Shown: one piece after another, positions 35,542-43,892 of the stretch
Layout of the letters: every line of letters begins with the position of its first letter
Position numbering within the stretch: the first letter of the stretch is position 1
Assembly (NCBI RefSeq): GCF_000176855.2
Contig: NC_015138.1
Span: forward strand, 1,178,001 to 1,242,000
Reading direction: 5' to 3'
DNA length: 64,000 bases
Source: Paracidovorax avenae ATCC 19860
Lineage (GTDB): Bacteria > Pseudomonadota > Gammaproteobacteria > Burkholderiales > Burkholderiaceae_C
Program-made: the position numbers and the translations under genes
The notes under the pieces: model-generated
Told to the model about the DNA's origin: nothing
The model's database searches: none
What the model saw: the letters and a program-made list of their open reading frames with translations, nothing else

Positions 35542-35558
35542 CATACAAAAAATGTAGA
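35542..35558. promoter_or_regulatory. CATACA-type site before the dicarboxylate symporter
   Basis: CATACA-AAAAA-TGTAGA resembles the CATACA...TGTATG operators seen elsewhere, with one arm degenerate. It lies 46 nt upstream of the symporter ATG, in a promoter-like position. Regulation by one of the GntR proteins is possible but less secure than at the other sites. Confidence 0.4.
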
Positions 35559-35612
35559 CAGTAAATGGCCGAGCCTGATGCGGGTAATCCCTGGTTACGT
35601 GTCGCCCAGGCG

Positions 35613-35637
35613 AAAAAAAGCCGGGCATGTGCCCGGC
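35613..35637 (-). terminator. Rho-independent terminator of the lasso cyclase transcript
   Basis: On the minus strand GCCGGGC, loop ACAT, GCCCGGC is followed directly by seven T residues: a textbook intrinsic terminator (7-bp GC stem). It lies 28 nt after the cyclase stop and closes the precursor-cyclase unit. Confidence 0.85.
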
Positions 35638-35664
35638 CTCGGCGATGGCGGTGATGAAGGACGC

Positions 35665-37587
35665 TCAGGCGTTGCTTTCATGCCATGCCAGGAAGCCGCC
35701 CATCTGCAGGCCATGCCCCAGCATCTGGAGGTACTCTTCGCGCCGCGGTTCGGCGGCCTGGGCGTCGTGCGGCCATCGGTCCATCAGTGCCTGCAGCCGC
35801 GGCAGGTCGAGCACCCGGCTGGCCAGGGCGGAACCCCGCAGAGCGTCGAGCTGCTGCTGCATGGCCGTGCGCTGGGCGCTCAGGCGGGCGAACCAGTCGC
35901 CGTGCTGCACGCCCACCTGCCGGTTGGCATGGATCTCCGGCGGAGCGCCGCGCGCGGCCAGCAGGCGCCGCGGCAGGGAGCGACTGACGCCGTCGCGCAG
36001 GAACTGGTCCAGCGGCAGGCTGCCGAAGAATTCGATGACCCGCCGGTCGGCGAGCGGCATGCGGAAATCCACGCCCGTCATGGCACGAACCGTGCCCCAC
36101 ACATCCATCGCAGAGGCATGGCCGAGCAGCCATTCACGCAGGACGTGGACGGAGTAATGGCTTCCTCCCAGGCGCAGCCGGTAGCGGTCCTGGTCCATAT
36201 CGCGGTGCAGGCCGATGTCGCGGGCCCAGTCCACCCGGATCGCCGCATGCTGTGTCCAGGCCTCGCGTGGAAGACGGTGCCAGAGCCGCAGCACGGACAT
36301 CGGCGCGAAGGGGCGCACCACATGGCGCTGCACCGCCTTGCGCAAGGAGAGTCCTTCGGAGCGCGCCAGGGCCCGCGTCTCCTGCGCCAGGCAGGCCCAC
36401 TGTCCGCCCCGCAGCAGTTCCGGCAGGCGGACCCGTCCGTCGAAACTGAAGAAGGAGTTCCCCATTTCCCCCCCCAGCAGCACGTTGCCTCCACGCGAGC
36501 GCAGGAAGCGGTTGAGCGGGAAGAACCAGCCCATGTTCAATGGCGAGCGCACTGGCTGGCCATGCTCCTGCCACCAGCGCTCGGCGCTGTGTTCGCCCCA
36601 GTCGCCGCCGTCGTCGCCGACCACGTGCCATTCGATGCCGGGATGGGCGGCGGCCAGCAGCCGTGCCCGGGAGAATTCCTCGTAGTAGTGCGTTGTGTTG
36701 TCTGCCGCGGTCGCGGCCTGCGGCTTGCGCGTGAGGGCCAGCAACGGGGCGGGGGCCAGTTGCCGTGCAGCCGACAATACGATGGAGCCGCTGTCGAGCC
36801 CGCTGGTGAGGCATGCCCCCACGGGCCTGCAGGAGCGCAATGCATCGGCCACCGCGCGGTCCAGGACTTCGGCGGCTGCGGCCTCGACTTCGGCATCGCT
36901 GCCCAGCCGCAGGGAACCCGCTTCCGGCAGTGACCACCAGCGCTCGGCCTGCGTGGTGTCCGCCGTCAGGTGCAAGGCCTGGCCTGGCAGCACCCGATCG
37001 ATGGCACGGTAGATGGTGCGCTGCGGCCGGCGGCGGTCCATGATCAGCTGATCGGCCAGCGCCCGTTCGTCCAGGTCCCTGGGGATGCCAGGCAATGCCA
37101 GCAAGGCCCGCAGCCGGGTCGAGAATGCGATCATGCGCGGGCCGCGGTGGATGAACAGCGAGTACATGCCGATCGGGTCGCGCGCCAGCATCAGGTGCCG
37201 GCGGTCCGGACGGTACCAGGCCAGAGCGAAGGTGCCGTACAGCCGGGGCAATGCTCCGGTGTTCCAGCGTTGCAGCGCTTCCGCCAGCAGGAGGCCGTCC
37301 GGCTGCGAAGCCGAGAACGGCGGGCCGAGCGAGCCCGCAAGCTCTGCCCGCGCCGCGAGCGAGACATTGGCCGCCAGCACGGCGCCTCCGGATCCTGCGT
37401 ACGGCATCGCCTCGTCTTCATCTTCCGGCGTGAAGAAGTGCTGCCGGTGCACGATGGCGATGTCGCCGCCGTGCCAGACCCGTGCGGGACCTGTGTCCCG
37501 CGCCTGCAGTGCGCAGCCCAGCCGTTCGACCATGTCCGGCGGTACGGCTCGCCCATCCAGGTGCCAGACGCCGGCGAAATCGCTCAT
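35665..37587 (-). CDS. Lasso peptide cyclase (asparagine synthase-like, McjC/LarC type)
   Basis: A 640-residue asparagine-synthetase-like protein. The N-terminal half (about 1-200) is glutaminase-like, but position 2 is Ser, not the catalytic Cys (MSDFAG), so it cannot release ammonia from glutamine. The synthetase half carries the ATP loop LTSGLDSGSIVL near residue 247. This combination is typical of lasso macrolactam synthetases, which adenylate an Asp or Glu side chain of the precursor and close the ring on the core's N-terminal amine. It is 36 nt downstream of the precursor gene and followed by a strong terminator. A second, glutaminase-competent homologue is in the polysaccharide locus (48338-50179). 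Confidence 0.88.
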   Translation of the reverse strand: MSDFAGVWHLDGRAVPPDMVERLGCALQARDTGPARVWHGGDIAIVHRQHFFTPEDEDEAMPYAGSGGAVLAANVSLAARAELAGSLGPPFSASQPDGLLLAEALQRWNTGALPRLYGTFALAWYRPDRRHLMLARDPIGMYSLFIHRGPRMIAFSTRLRALLALPGIPRDLDERALADQLIMDRRRPQRTIYRAIDRVLPGQALHLTADTTQAERWWSLPEAGSLRLGSDAEVEAAAAEVLDRAVADALRSCRPVGACLTSGLDSGSIVLSAARQLAPAPLLALTRKPQAATAADNTTHYYEEFSRARLLAAAHPGIEWHVVGDDGGDWGEHSAERWWQEHGQPVRSPLNMGWFFPLNRFLRSRGGNVLLGGEMGNSFFSFDGRVRLPELLRGGQWACLAQETRALARSEGLSLRKAVQRHVVRPFAPMSVLRLWHRLPREAWTQHAAIRVDWARDIGLHRDMDQDRYRLRLGGSHYSVHVLREWLLGHASAMDVWGTVRAMTGVDFRMPLADRRVIEFFGSLPLDQFLRDGVSRSLPRRLLAARGAPPEIHANRQVGVQHGDWFARLSAQRTAMQQQLDALRGSALASRVLDLPRLQALMDRWPHDAQAAEPRREEYLQMLGHGLQMGGFLAWHESNA

Positions 37588-37623
37588 CGACGTCCGAGCC
37601 GGTGACGGCCGAGCAGAGAGCGC

Positions 37624-37779
37624 TCAGGAGCCGGTGAAGGTGCCACCACCATCATCCCCGCCCCTTGTGCCGTTCTCGGTTCGATCCATCGAAAGGAAAG
37701 ACACGACGGGCGTGGTCCATGGCTTGCGCGCTGGCTGCTGGAGCAGTTCTGCGGAGATCGAGGATGCGTCGTCGTTCAT
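37624..37779 (-). CDS. Lasso peptide precursor (51 aa)
   Basis: A 51-residue peptide directly upstream of the cyclase, ATG 37779 with AGGAAAGG five bases upstream. The leader contains W-x2-P followed ten residues later by Thr (residues 21, 24, 34: WTTPVVSFLSMDRT). In Firmicute and proteobacterial lasso precursors Y/W-x2-P is the recognition motif and the conserved Thr is at -2, so the cut would follow Glu35 and the core would be NGTRGGDDGGGTFTGS (16 residues). Asp7 or Asp8 could close a 7- or 8-member ring with Asn1; cleavage after Asn36 instead gives Gly1 and Asp6/7. The core is Gly-rich, has only Phe as a bulky plug, and ends in Ser, the residue phosphorylated in paeninodin. Gene confidence is high, core boundaries moderate. 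Confidence 0.78.
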   Translation of the reverse strand: MNDDASSISAELLQQPARKPWTTPVVSFLSMDRTENGTRGGDDGGGTFTGS

Positions 37780-38209
37780 GGGTTGCCTTTCCTGGGCTTG
37801 GGGTACGTGCGGTGGGGGCCGGAGCGCGCCGTGCATCTTAAATGGCATCGCTCTGCCGGTGGCTCGGCAGTACCGCTTGTTTTTCCTCTCTACCCATCCG
37901 TCCTGCTGGCGGCCGCCTGCGTTGCCGGCCGCGCATCGGAATGCATGCATTGGGCGGCCTTGTGACTATGAACCCGGTGGAGTGTGCCCTGGCTCCGATG
38001 GCGCCTGCAGAAGGGCATGGGGTTGCTGTACCGCGCATTGCGCGACAAAGAGGGCCGCGGCTATGCCCACTGGTCGGGCCGGACCACCGGCGGCTCAAGG
38101 ATCAGGCCGGCGGCGAAGCGGTTTCCGCCACCTGGTGATGGCGCGTCGGTAGAATTTCCCGACGGCGCTCACCCGGGCGATGTCCACCTTTCCGAGGAAG
38201 ATGTAGCGG
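37780..38209. other. Divergent promoter region of the lasso cluster (430 bp)
   Basis: It separates the precursor gene (minus) from the PqqD-like gene (plus). No coding sequence is supported. An AT-rich patch ATTTAAGAT on the minus strand (37835-37843) could be the -10 element of the precursor, giving a leader of about 50 nt. A 12-bp palindrome AATGCATGCATT is at 37940-37951, purpose unknown. No regulator gene is in the cluster. Confidence 0.45.
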
Positions 38210-38491
38210 ATGAACGTTGAACCGGAGGCACTGATTGCCCAAGCGCCCGACAGCCTCGCCGCGGAGATGGGTGAGGAACTGGTCATCATGATCGCCGAGC
38301 GCGGGACGTACCTGGCGCTGGATCCGGTCGGCCGCGATGTCTGGACGTGCATTGCCCTGCCCTGCACCTTCTCGTCGCTGTGCGACCGCCTGCAGGCCAT
38401 CTATGCGGGAGAACGGGCGGTCATCGAGGCCGACGTGGCCGCGCTGCTCGGCAAACTGCAGGAAGCCGGTGCCGTGGAGATACGCCGGTGA
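38210..38491 (+). CDS. PqqD-like RiPP recognition element (lasso B1 protein)
   Basis: A 93-residue protein of the PqqD family. The fold's strand-turn pattern is visible as LVIMIAERGTYLALDPVGRDVWTCI near residue 25 followed by helical CDRLQAIYAGERAVIEADVAALLGKLQEAGAV, the peptide-clasp helix region. In split lasso systems such B1 proteins bind the leader peptide and present it to the B2 protease and the cyclase. GAGGAAG lies 9 nt before the ATG. It opens the plus-strand unit and is followed by the kinase after 13 nt. Expected partner: the W-x2-P segment of the precursor leader. Confidence 0.85.
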   Translation: MNVEPEALIAQAPDSLAAEMGEELVIMIAERGTYLALDPVGRDVWTCIALPCTFSSLCDRLQAIYAGERAVIEADVAALLGKLQEAGAVEIRR

Positions 38492-38504
38492 AGAAGCGCT
38501 GCGC

Positions 38505-39413
38505 ATGAGTGTTCACCATTACCAGGTGTGCGGCTGGCATGTCCGCAGCGGCATGGAGTTGCCCGAGCTTCCCGCGTGGACCGGATCCGGTGCAGAGCCC
38601 GGGGACATCTTCATCGAGGAAGGGTCGGTGCCCGGCGGGCCCGGAACCGCCACGCCGGGATCGCCCTGGCTGGAGGTGGGCGGGGACGGGGCGGTCCTCA
38701 TGCAGATCCCCGGCCTGGTGCGCATCCATGTCCAGGGCGGGCGAACCATGCGCGTGGAGCGGCTGTGCCCCGGCGATGCGGGCTGGCGCCTGTTCCTGCT
38801 CGGGTCGGCGCTGGCCTGCCTGTGCCTGCAGAGGGGGCTGTTCCCCCTGCATGCCGCCTGCCTGCGCGTCGGGTCGCGCACGCTGGCCATTGCGGGCCAC
38901 AGTGGCGCCGGCAAGTCCACGCTGGCGGCCGCGCTGCTGCGGCGCGGCCATGGGCTGCTCGGCGACGACCTCACCGTGCTGGATGTCTCCGCCAGCAACG
39001 GCCGCATCCAGGTGCTGCCGGCATTCCCGCGCCTCAAGCTCTGGGGCGAGGCCATGGATGCACTGGGGATGGACGGTAGCGGGGTGCCGAAGGTGCGGGA
39101 CGGCCTGGATAAATACGACCTGCGTTCGCAGACGGGTTTCGATCCCCGGCCCGTGCCACTGGATGCCGTTCTCGTGCTGCGCGAAGGCGCCGGTCCGGAA
39201 CTGCGGCCACTGTCGCCCGCCGCCGCGGTACCCGTTCTTCACGGCCTGCTGTCGAGGGGGAAGGCGGCAGTGCAAATGGGGCTGCAGGCCTCCACGTTCG
39301 CGCAGGCCGCATCCGTCGGCCGCACGGTGCCGGTCTGGACACTGCAGCGTCCGCGCCGCTTCGATGCGCTGGACGCCACCGCCGATCTGATCGAGACCCA
39401 CTTCGGTCCATGA
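38505..39413 (+). CDS. HPr kinase-like lasso tailoring kinase
   Basis: A 302-residue protein resembling HPr kinase/phosphorylase. The P-loop GHSGAGKST is at about residues 131-139, and the acidic HPrK signature region LLGDDLTVL follows (Asp154/Asp155). An N-terminal part of 120 residues (YQVCGWHVRSGMELPELPAW) is as in the lasso-associated kinases. In paeninodin-type clusters a protein of this type phosphorylates the C-terminal Ser of the precursor; here the precursor also ends in Ser51. It overlaps the sulfotransferase start by ATGA, so the two tailoring enzymes are made together. PTS-control function is unlikely since no HPr gene is near. Confidence 0.85.
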   Translation: MSVHHYQVCGWHVRSGMELPELPAWTGSGAEPGDIFIEEGSVPGGPGTATPGSPWLEVGGDGAVLMQIPGLVRIHVQGGRTMRVERLCPGDAGWRLFLLGSALACLCLQRGLFPLHAACLRVGSRTLAIAGHSGAGKSTLAAALLRRGHGLLGDDLTVLDVSASNGRIQVLPAFPRLKLWGEAMDALGMDGSGVPKVRDGLDKYDLRSQTGFDPRPVPLDAVLVLREGAGPELRPLSPAAAVPVLHGLLSRGKAAVQMGLQASTFAQAASVGRTVPVWTLQRPRRFDALDATADLIETHFGP

Positions 39414-40243
39414 CGCGCCGCGGCATCTACTGGATCGCCTCGTATCCCAAGTCCGGCAATACCTGGGTGCGGTGCCTGATCGCGAGCCTGCTGTCCGGTG
39501 GCGCATCCGTGCGCCTGGACAGGCTGGTCGATGCCGTGCCCAGTTCGGCCCCCCGGGCCTGGATCGAAGCCAGCATCGACATCGACAGCGCCGACATGCT
39601 GGGCGGCGAACTGAGGGCGATGCGTGCACAGGCACACCGGGACGAAGGCTCCCGGCGCCTTTGCATGCTCAAGGTCCATGACCGCTGCGACGCGGACCTT
39701 TTCCCCCAGGAGGTGTCATTGGGGTCGGTGTACATCGTGCGTGATCCCCGCGACGTGGCGCCGTCCTGGGCGGACCACATGGGAGTGGATGTGGATACCG
39801 CCATCGCGCGGATGGCTGACGGCGAATGGACGGTCGGCCGCGGCATTTCCTCGCTCCGCCTTCAGGTGCCGCAGCGGTACGGATCGTGGTCCGGGCACGT
39901 GGTGTCCTGGCTGGACTGTGCGCCGGCACCCCGGCTGCTGCTGCGCTACGAAATGCTGCAGGCCGACCCTGCGGGTGAAACCACACGGCTCGCGCGGTTC
40001 CTGGGATTGCCGGCGGATGCGGATTGTGTGGCCCGCGCGGTGCAGGCATGCGATTTCGGCACGTTGCGCGACATCGAGGAGCGCGAAGGTTTCGTCGAGC
40101 GCCAGAAAGGCCAGCCGCGCTTTTTCCGCCAGGGGCGGTCTGGTGCGTGGCGCACGGCGCTGCAGCCCGGGCAGGTGGACCGTATCGTGGAAGCGCATGG
40201 GGCCGTGATGCGCAGGCTGGGCTACGTTGCCGATGCGCTGTGA
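39410..40243 (+). CDS. PAPS-dependent sulfotransferase in the lasso operon
   Basis: A 277-residue sulfotransferase. The 5'-phosphosulfate loop SYPKSGNTW is at residues 10-18 with the catalytic Lys; the 3'-phosphate-binding segment VYIVRDPRDVAPSW with Arg/Ser is near residue 108; and the C-terminal RFFRQGRSGAWR near residue 243 matches the nucleotide-closing loop of the family. It would move sulfate from PAPS to a hydroxyl. Start overlaps the kinase stop and its end overlaps the nucleotidyltransferase by 11 nt, so it is an integral gene of this unit. Possible targets are Thr3, Thr12, Thr14 or Ser16 of the predicted core, or a carbohydrate; nothing in the sequence decides. Confidence 0.85.
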   Translation: MTRRGIYWIASYPKSGNTWVRCLIASLLSGGASVRLDRLVDAVPSSAPRAWIEASIDIDSADMLGGELRAMRAQAHRDEGSRRLCMLKVHDRCDADLFPQEVSLGSVYIVRDPRDVAPSWADHMGVDVDTAIARMADGEWTVGRGISSLRLQVPQRYGSWSGHVVSWLDCAPAPRLLLRYEMLQADPAGETTRLARFLGLPADADCVARAVQACDFGTLRDIEEREGFVERQKGQPRFFRQGRSGAWRTALQPGQVDRIVEAHGAVMRRLGYVADAL

Positions 40244-41390
40244 TGCCTGGTCCCCCGCGTTCTGCTGCCTGTTGGCGCTTTGGCGGGGAGATGCGTGCGT
40301 TGAAGCATGCGCTGCGGTGGAGGACGGGGCATTCGTGCGTGCCCTGGCCCGGCACCGGCTGGCCCTGGCGCTGCCGGACGCAGGCCGGCTCGATGCCGGC
40401 TTTCCCCCGGCGTTGCGCGCGGTATTGCGCGATCGCCAGCGCCGCATGGCTTTGCGTGCCTTGCAGCATGCATCGGCACTGCGCGGCATTGCCGATGCAC
40501 TGCGGGCTGCGGGTATCCGGTACTGCCTGGTGAAGGGGCAGGGCTATGCGGCGCTGTTCGGCGATCCCCTGCGCCGCGAGGCGAGCGACATCGACGTGCT
40601 GGTCGATCCGGAGAGCATCGCCCGGGCACTGCCGCCGCTGCAGGCACTCGGCTATCAGCCCGACTCCGCGGCGGTGGCGGACCTGGACCGCTACGGCATC
40701 CGCCACCATGACCTGCCGCTGCGCCATGCCGCCACGGGGGTGGTGGTGGAACTGCACCAGCGGCTCGCCAACCGGCGGAGCCAGTTCCGCCTTGAAGGGA
40801 CAGTACTGTGGGAGCGGCATGTCACCACGGTGCGGCTGGGCGGAACCGACGTTCCTACGCTGGCACCACCTGCCGCCGTGGCCTATGCCGCATTCCATGG
40901 CACCAAGCACCACTGGCACCGTGCCTTCTGGCTGGTGGACATGGCCCTGGCGTTGCGCAGTACCACGCTGGACTGGGACGCCACGCTCGCGCTGGCCCGT
41001 CAGTTGGGCGTGGAGCGTTCCCTGGCGATGGCCGCGCTGCTCGCGGAGGCCACACTGGGCGTGGAGGTGCCTGCCGTGCTGCGCCGGCAGACCGGGTTGC
41101 TGCACGCGGCCCGTCCAGCGGCCGAGGCGCTGCTGCCGCACCTGGATGCGCTGGGCTCCGACCGCGGCGCGGAACTGGCGGCGCGGATGGGCGTGGTCCG
41201 TTACGTGCGATGGCTTCTGTCGCTGCAATCGGGCTGGCGCGGGCGCGTGCGGTTGATTCCGGTCCTGCTGGCCCCCACCGACGACGATCGCGCCGCGCTG
41301 GCTCTGCCCCGCCGGCTGGAGTGGGCCTACCCGGTGGTGCGGGTTCTGCGGCTGGCTGCGCGCCACCTCGCCAGGCGCCGGCGCGGCTGA
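40233..41390 (+). CDS. Nucleotidyltransferase-family protein (lasso-cluster NTase)
   Basis: A 385-residue protein with a nucleotidyltransferase fold. YCLVKGQGYAALFGDPLRREASDIDVLVDPESI (residues about 95-125) contains the metal-binding DxD (SDIDVLVD). The family (NTP_transf_5-like) is regularly found beside lasso peptide and PqqD-like genes, including paeninodin-type clusters, where its reaction is unknown. The remaining 250 residues are helical with a basic C-terminus (RLAARHLARRRRG). The ATG at 40233 lies inside the sulfotransferase end. It could transfer a nucleotide to the peptide or to a carrier. Confidence 0.8.
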   Translation: MRCDAWSPAFCCLLALWRGDACVEACAAVEDGAFVRALARHRLALALPDAGRLDAGFPPALRAVLRDRQRRMALRALQHASALRGIADALRAAGIRYCLVKGQGYAALFGDPLRREASDIDVLVDPESIARALPPLQALGYQPDSAAVADLDRYGIRHHDLPLRHAATGVVVELHQRLANRRSQFRLEGTVLWERHVTTVRLGGTDVPTLAPPAAVAYAAFHGTKHHWHRAFWLVDMALALRSTTLDWDATLALARQLGVERSLAMAALLAEATLGVEVPAVLRRQTGLLHAARPAAEALLPHLDALGSDRGAELAARMGVVRYVRWLLSLQSGWRGRVRLIPVLLAPTDDDRAALALPRRLEWAYPVVRVLRLAARHLARRRRG

Positions 41391-41516
41391 CGGTGCGAGG
41401 CCACCGGGATGCAGCGTGTTTCTCCTGCGTTGTGCGGACACTCCGTATCCGCTGTAATGCGTGGCACTCCCTCCATGGCGGCGTGCCGCCCCATTCCTCC
41501 GAACGGATGTTCCTGC

Positions 41517-41993
41517 GTGTCTGATGTGCTGCCCCTGCGGCGCCTGCGTGCGTTCCTGCGCCTGCCGCGTTTCGAGCGCGGCCTGTTCTTCCCGGCCTGG
41601 CTGCTGCTGGGGCTCGCGCGGGCGGCCGTGCTCTGCCTGGGGTTCCGTCGGATCGCGCCCTGGCTGGGGCGCCCGGTCGCCGAGCCACCGCCCCTGCCAT
41701 CCCTGGATGAGCGCGGGGGGCGACGCGCCCAGCAGATCGGGCGCACATTGCGCCTGTGCGCGCGGCACACGCCCTGGCAGTCGAACTGCCTGGCCCAGGC
41801 GCTGGCGGCGCGCTGCCTGCTTGGACTGTTCGGGATTCCCCATGTGGTGTGTTTCGGGGTGGCGCGTTCGGACGCATCGCAATTGCAGGCGCATGCCTGG
41901 GTCATCGCGGGGCGGGGATTCGTGACCGGTGGAGTCGGCGCACAGCGCTTCACCCGCACGGGATGCTTCGTCGTCGGCGCGGAGGGCGCGTGA
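41517..41993 (+). CDS. Lasso peptide protease B2 (McjB-type transglutaminase-like)
   Basis: A 158-residue protein matching the Transglut_core3/McjB protease family that removes the leader peptide. The catalytic Cys lies in QSNCLAQALAARCLLGLFGIPHVVCFGV, and the His in LQAHAWVIAGRGF; an N-terminal hydrophobic helix (FPAWLLLGLARAAVLCLGF) is typical of B2 proteins. The GTG at 41517 was chosen since the conserved part begins just after it; an ATG at 41409 would add 36 poorly conserved residues. Together with the B1 protein it forms the split protease. Its stop overlaps the ABC exporter GTG (GTGA). Confidence 0.85.
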   Translation: MSDVLPLRRLRAFLRLPRFERGLFFPAWLLLGLARAAVLCLGFRRIAPWLGRPVAEPPPLPSLDERGGRRAQQIGRTLRLCARHTPWQSNCLAQALAARCLLGLFGIPHVVCFGVARSDASQLQAHAWVIAGRGFVTGGVGAQRFTRTGCFVVGAEGA

Positions 41994-43744
41994 CGGGGCC
42001 GTGGAGTGCATTGGCGCGGCTCCTGGCCTGGGCACCTGCGCGCCGGCGCCTGGTGCTTTTCCTGTTGATGCTGATGGCAGGCGCCACGGAAGGCATCGGC
42101 GTGCTGTTGCTGGTGCCCCTGCTGGGGGTGTTGCAGGGCGAAGCGGTGGAAGCATCGGGTACTGTCGCGCGCGGCGTCGTCCATGCCGCGGCATCGCTGG
42201 GCCTGCCGTCGGGCGCGCCACTGCCGCTGCTGGCTTTGTTCTGCGGGCTGGTCCTGCTGCGCAACGCGGTCCAGTATGCGCGGGAGTGCGCCGCTACGCG
42301 GCTGCAGCAGCAGGTGGCGGACCGGCTGCGCGAGGCCAGCTTCTCGACACTGCTCGGCGCGCAGTGGCGCTGGGTGGTCGCGCAGCGCACGGCTGAGCAG
42401 GCGAACCTCCTGCTCAGCGACGTTGCGCGCATCGGCATCGGCCTGGGCCATGGCATGGGCATGCTGGCGTCGCTGGCCACCGCCGCGGTGTACCTGCTGG
42501 CCGCGTTCACGCTGCACTGGAAGCTGGCGCTCGCCTGCGCCCTGGGCGGCGCGCTGCTGCTGGTGCTGCTGGCCGGGCACCGGCGCGGCGTGATGGCCCT
42601 GGGGCGGCAGCTCACCGTGGCCAGCCAGCGCCTGCATGCCAGCCTGCACGACAGCCTGGCCGGGTTGCGGCTGGCCAAGATCCTGGGTGCGGAGGTGCGC
42701 TACCGGGCCTGGATTGCCGGCGACGCGGGCAGGCTGCGCGACCAGCAGCTGCGCTTCGCCACCGGGCTGAGCCTGTCCAAGGCCCTGCTGCACAGCGCCG
42801 GCGCTCTGCTGCTGGCGGCCTATGTGTACCTGGGTCTGCGGGTGTGGGCCGTGCCGGTGGCCGAGCTGCTCACGCTGGTGCTGGTGTTCGCCCGCCTCCT
42901 GCCCTTGCTGGCGATGGGCCACCAGCAACAGCAGATGTGGCTGCACGCGGCGCCAGCCTTCGCCGGGGTGGAGCACCAGCTGGCCGAGGCCCGCGCCTGG
43001 GCCGAACCCGAAGGGGATGCCCAGGAGGCGGTGCCCACCGCGCGGACGGCGATCGCCCTGCGCGGCGTCGGGGTGCGCTACGAAGGCCGTGCGGTCCGGG
43101 CGCTGGACGATGTCTCGCTGGCGTTCCCCGTGCGGACGACCACCGCCATCGTCGGCGCCTCCGGTGCCGGCAAGAGCACCCTGGCGGACGTGTTGTGCGG
43201 ATTGCTGGGCCCCGACGAGGGAGCGCTGGAAGTCGATGGCGTGCCGCTGGACGCCCGTGCGCGCCGTGCCTGGCGGCGTGCCGTCGCCTATGTGTCGCAG
43301 GACACCTTCCTGTTCAACGACAGCGTGCGCGGCAACCTGTTGCTGGCCGCGCCCGATGCCGATGACGAGGCATTGCGACGCGCCCTGGAACAGGCCTGCG
43401 CGCAGTTCGTGCATGCGCTGCCGCAGGGGTGGAACACGGTGGTGGGGGAGCGCGGAGCTCAGTTGTCCGGCGGCGAGCGGCAGCGCATCGCGCTGGCACG
43501 CGCGCTGCTGCAGCGCCCGGCGCTGCTGATCCTCGACGAAGCGACCAGCGCGCTGGACCACGACAACGAAGCGCGCGTGCGCGAGGCCATCGAGCGGCTG
43601 CACGGCGATTTGACCGTGGTCGTCATCGGCCACCGGCTCGCCCTGCTGGAGCGGGCGGACCGTGTCGTGCTGCTGGAGCGGGGACGCATCCGCATGCAGG
43701 GGCGCTGGGACGATGTAGCGCCGCACTGGATGGGTGCGCGGTGA
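41990..43744 (+). CDS. ABC exporter of the lasso cluster (half transporter, McjD-like)
   Basis: A 584-residue fused membrane-ATPase protein. Six helices in the first 300 residues (RRLVLFLLMLMAGATEGIGVLLLVPLLGVL is helix 1). The nucleotide-binding domain has Walker A GASGAGKST near residue 388, Q-loop region YVSQDTFLFND, signature LSGGERQRIALARAL near 490, Walker B LLILDEATSALD near 511 and H-loop VVIGHRLALL. It works as a homodimer and would export the mature peptide and give self-immunity. The GTG start has GGAGG five bases upstream and overlaps the B2 stop. It closes the plus-strand lasso unit. Confidence 0.85.
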   Translation: MTGPWSALARLLAWAPARRRLVLFLLMLMAGATEGIGVLLLVPLLGVLQGEAVEASGTVARGVVHAAASLGLPSGAPLPLLALFCGLVLLRNAVQYARECAATRLQQQVADRLREASFSTLLGAQWRWVVAQRTAEQANLLLSDVARIGIGLGHGMGMLASLATAAVYLLAAFTLHWKLALACALGGALLLVLLAGHRRGVMALGRQLTVASQRLHASLHDSLAGLRLAKILGAEVRYRAWIAGDAGRLRDQQLRFATGLSLSKALLHSAGALLLAAYVYLGLRVWAVPVAELLTLVLVFARLLPLLAMGHQQQQMWLHAAPAFAGVEHQLAEARAWAEPEGDAQEAVPTARTAIALRGVGVRYEGRAVRALDDVSLAFPVRTTTAIVGASGAGKSTLADVLCGLLGPDEGALEVDGVPLDARARRAWRRAVAYVSQDTFLFNDSVRGNLLLAAPDADDEALRRALEQACAQFVHALPQGWNTVVGERGAQLSGGERQRIALARALLQRPALLILDEATSALDHDNEARVREAIERLHGDLTVVVIGHRLALLERADRVVLLERGRIRMQGRWDDVAPHWMGAR

Positions 43745-43892
43745 CAATGCATGCCGTATGCACCGTGCCGTATGGTACAACCGGCCTCGGCCCACCGCCG
43801 TTGGCTGGTGTGTTGAATTGCCCGGGGGGCGGGCACCATGCCGGCGCAGCCTCCTGGCGTCCCGGGACGCCGCCACTGACCCTATACCCGCA

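Noticed and set aside
37940..37951. 12-bp palindrome AATGCATGCATT in the lasso intergenic region
   Set aside because: Self-complementary ATGCAT repeats arise easily; no second copy with the same spacing or nearby regulator supports an operator.
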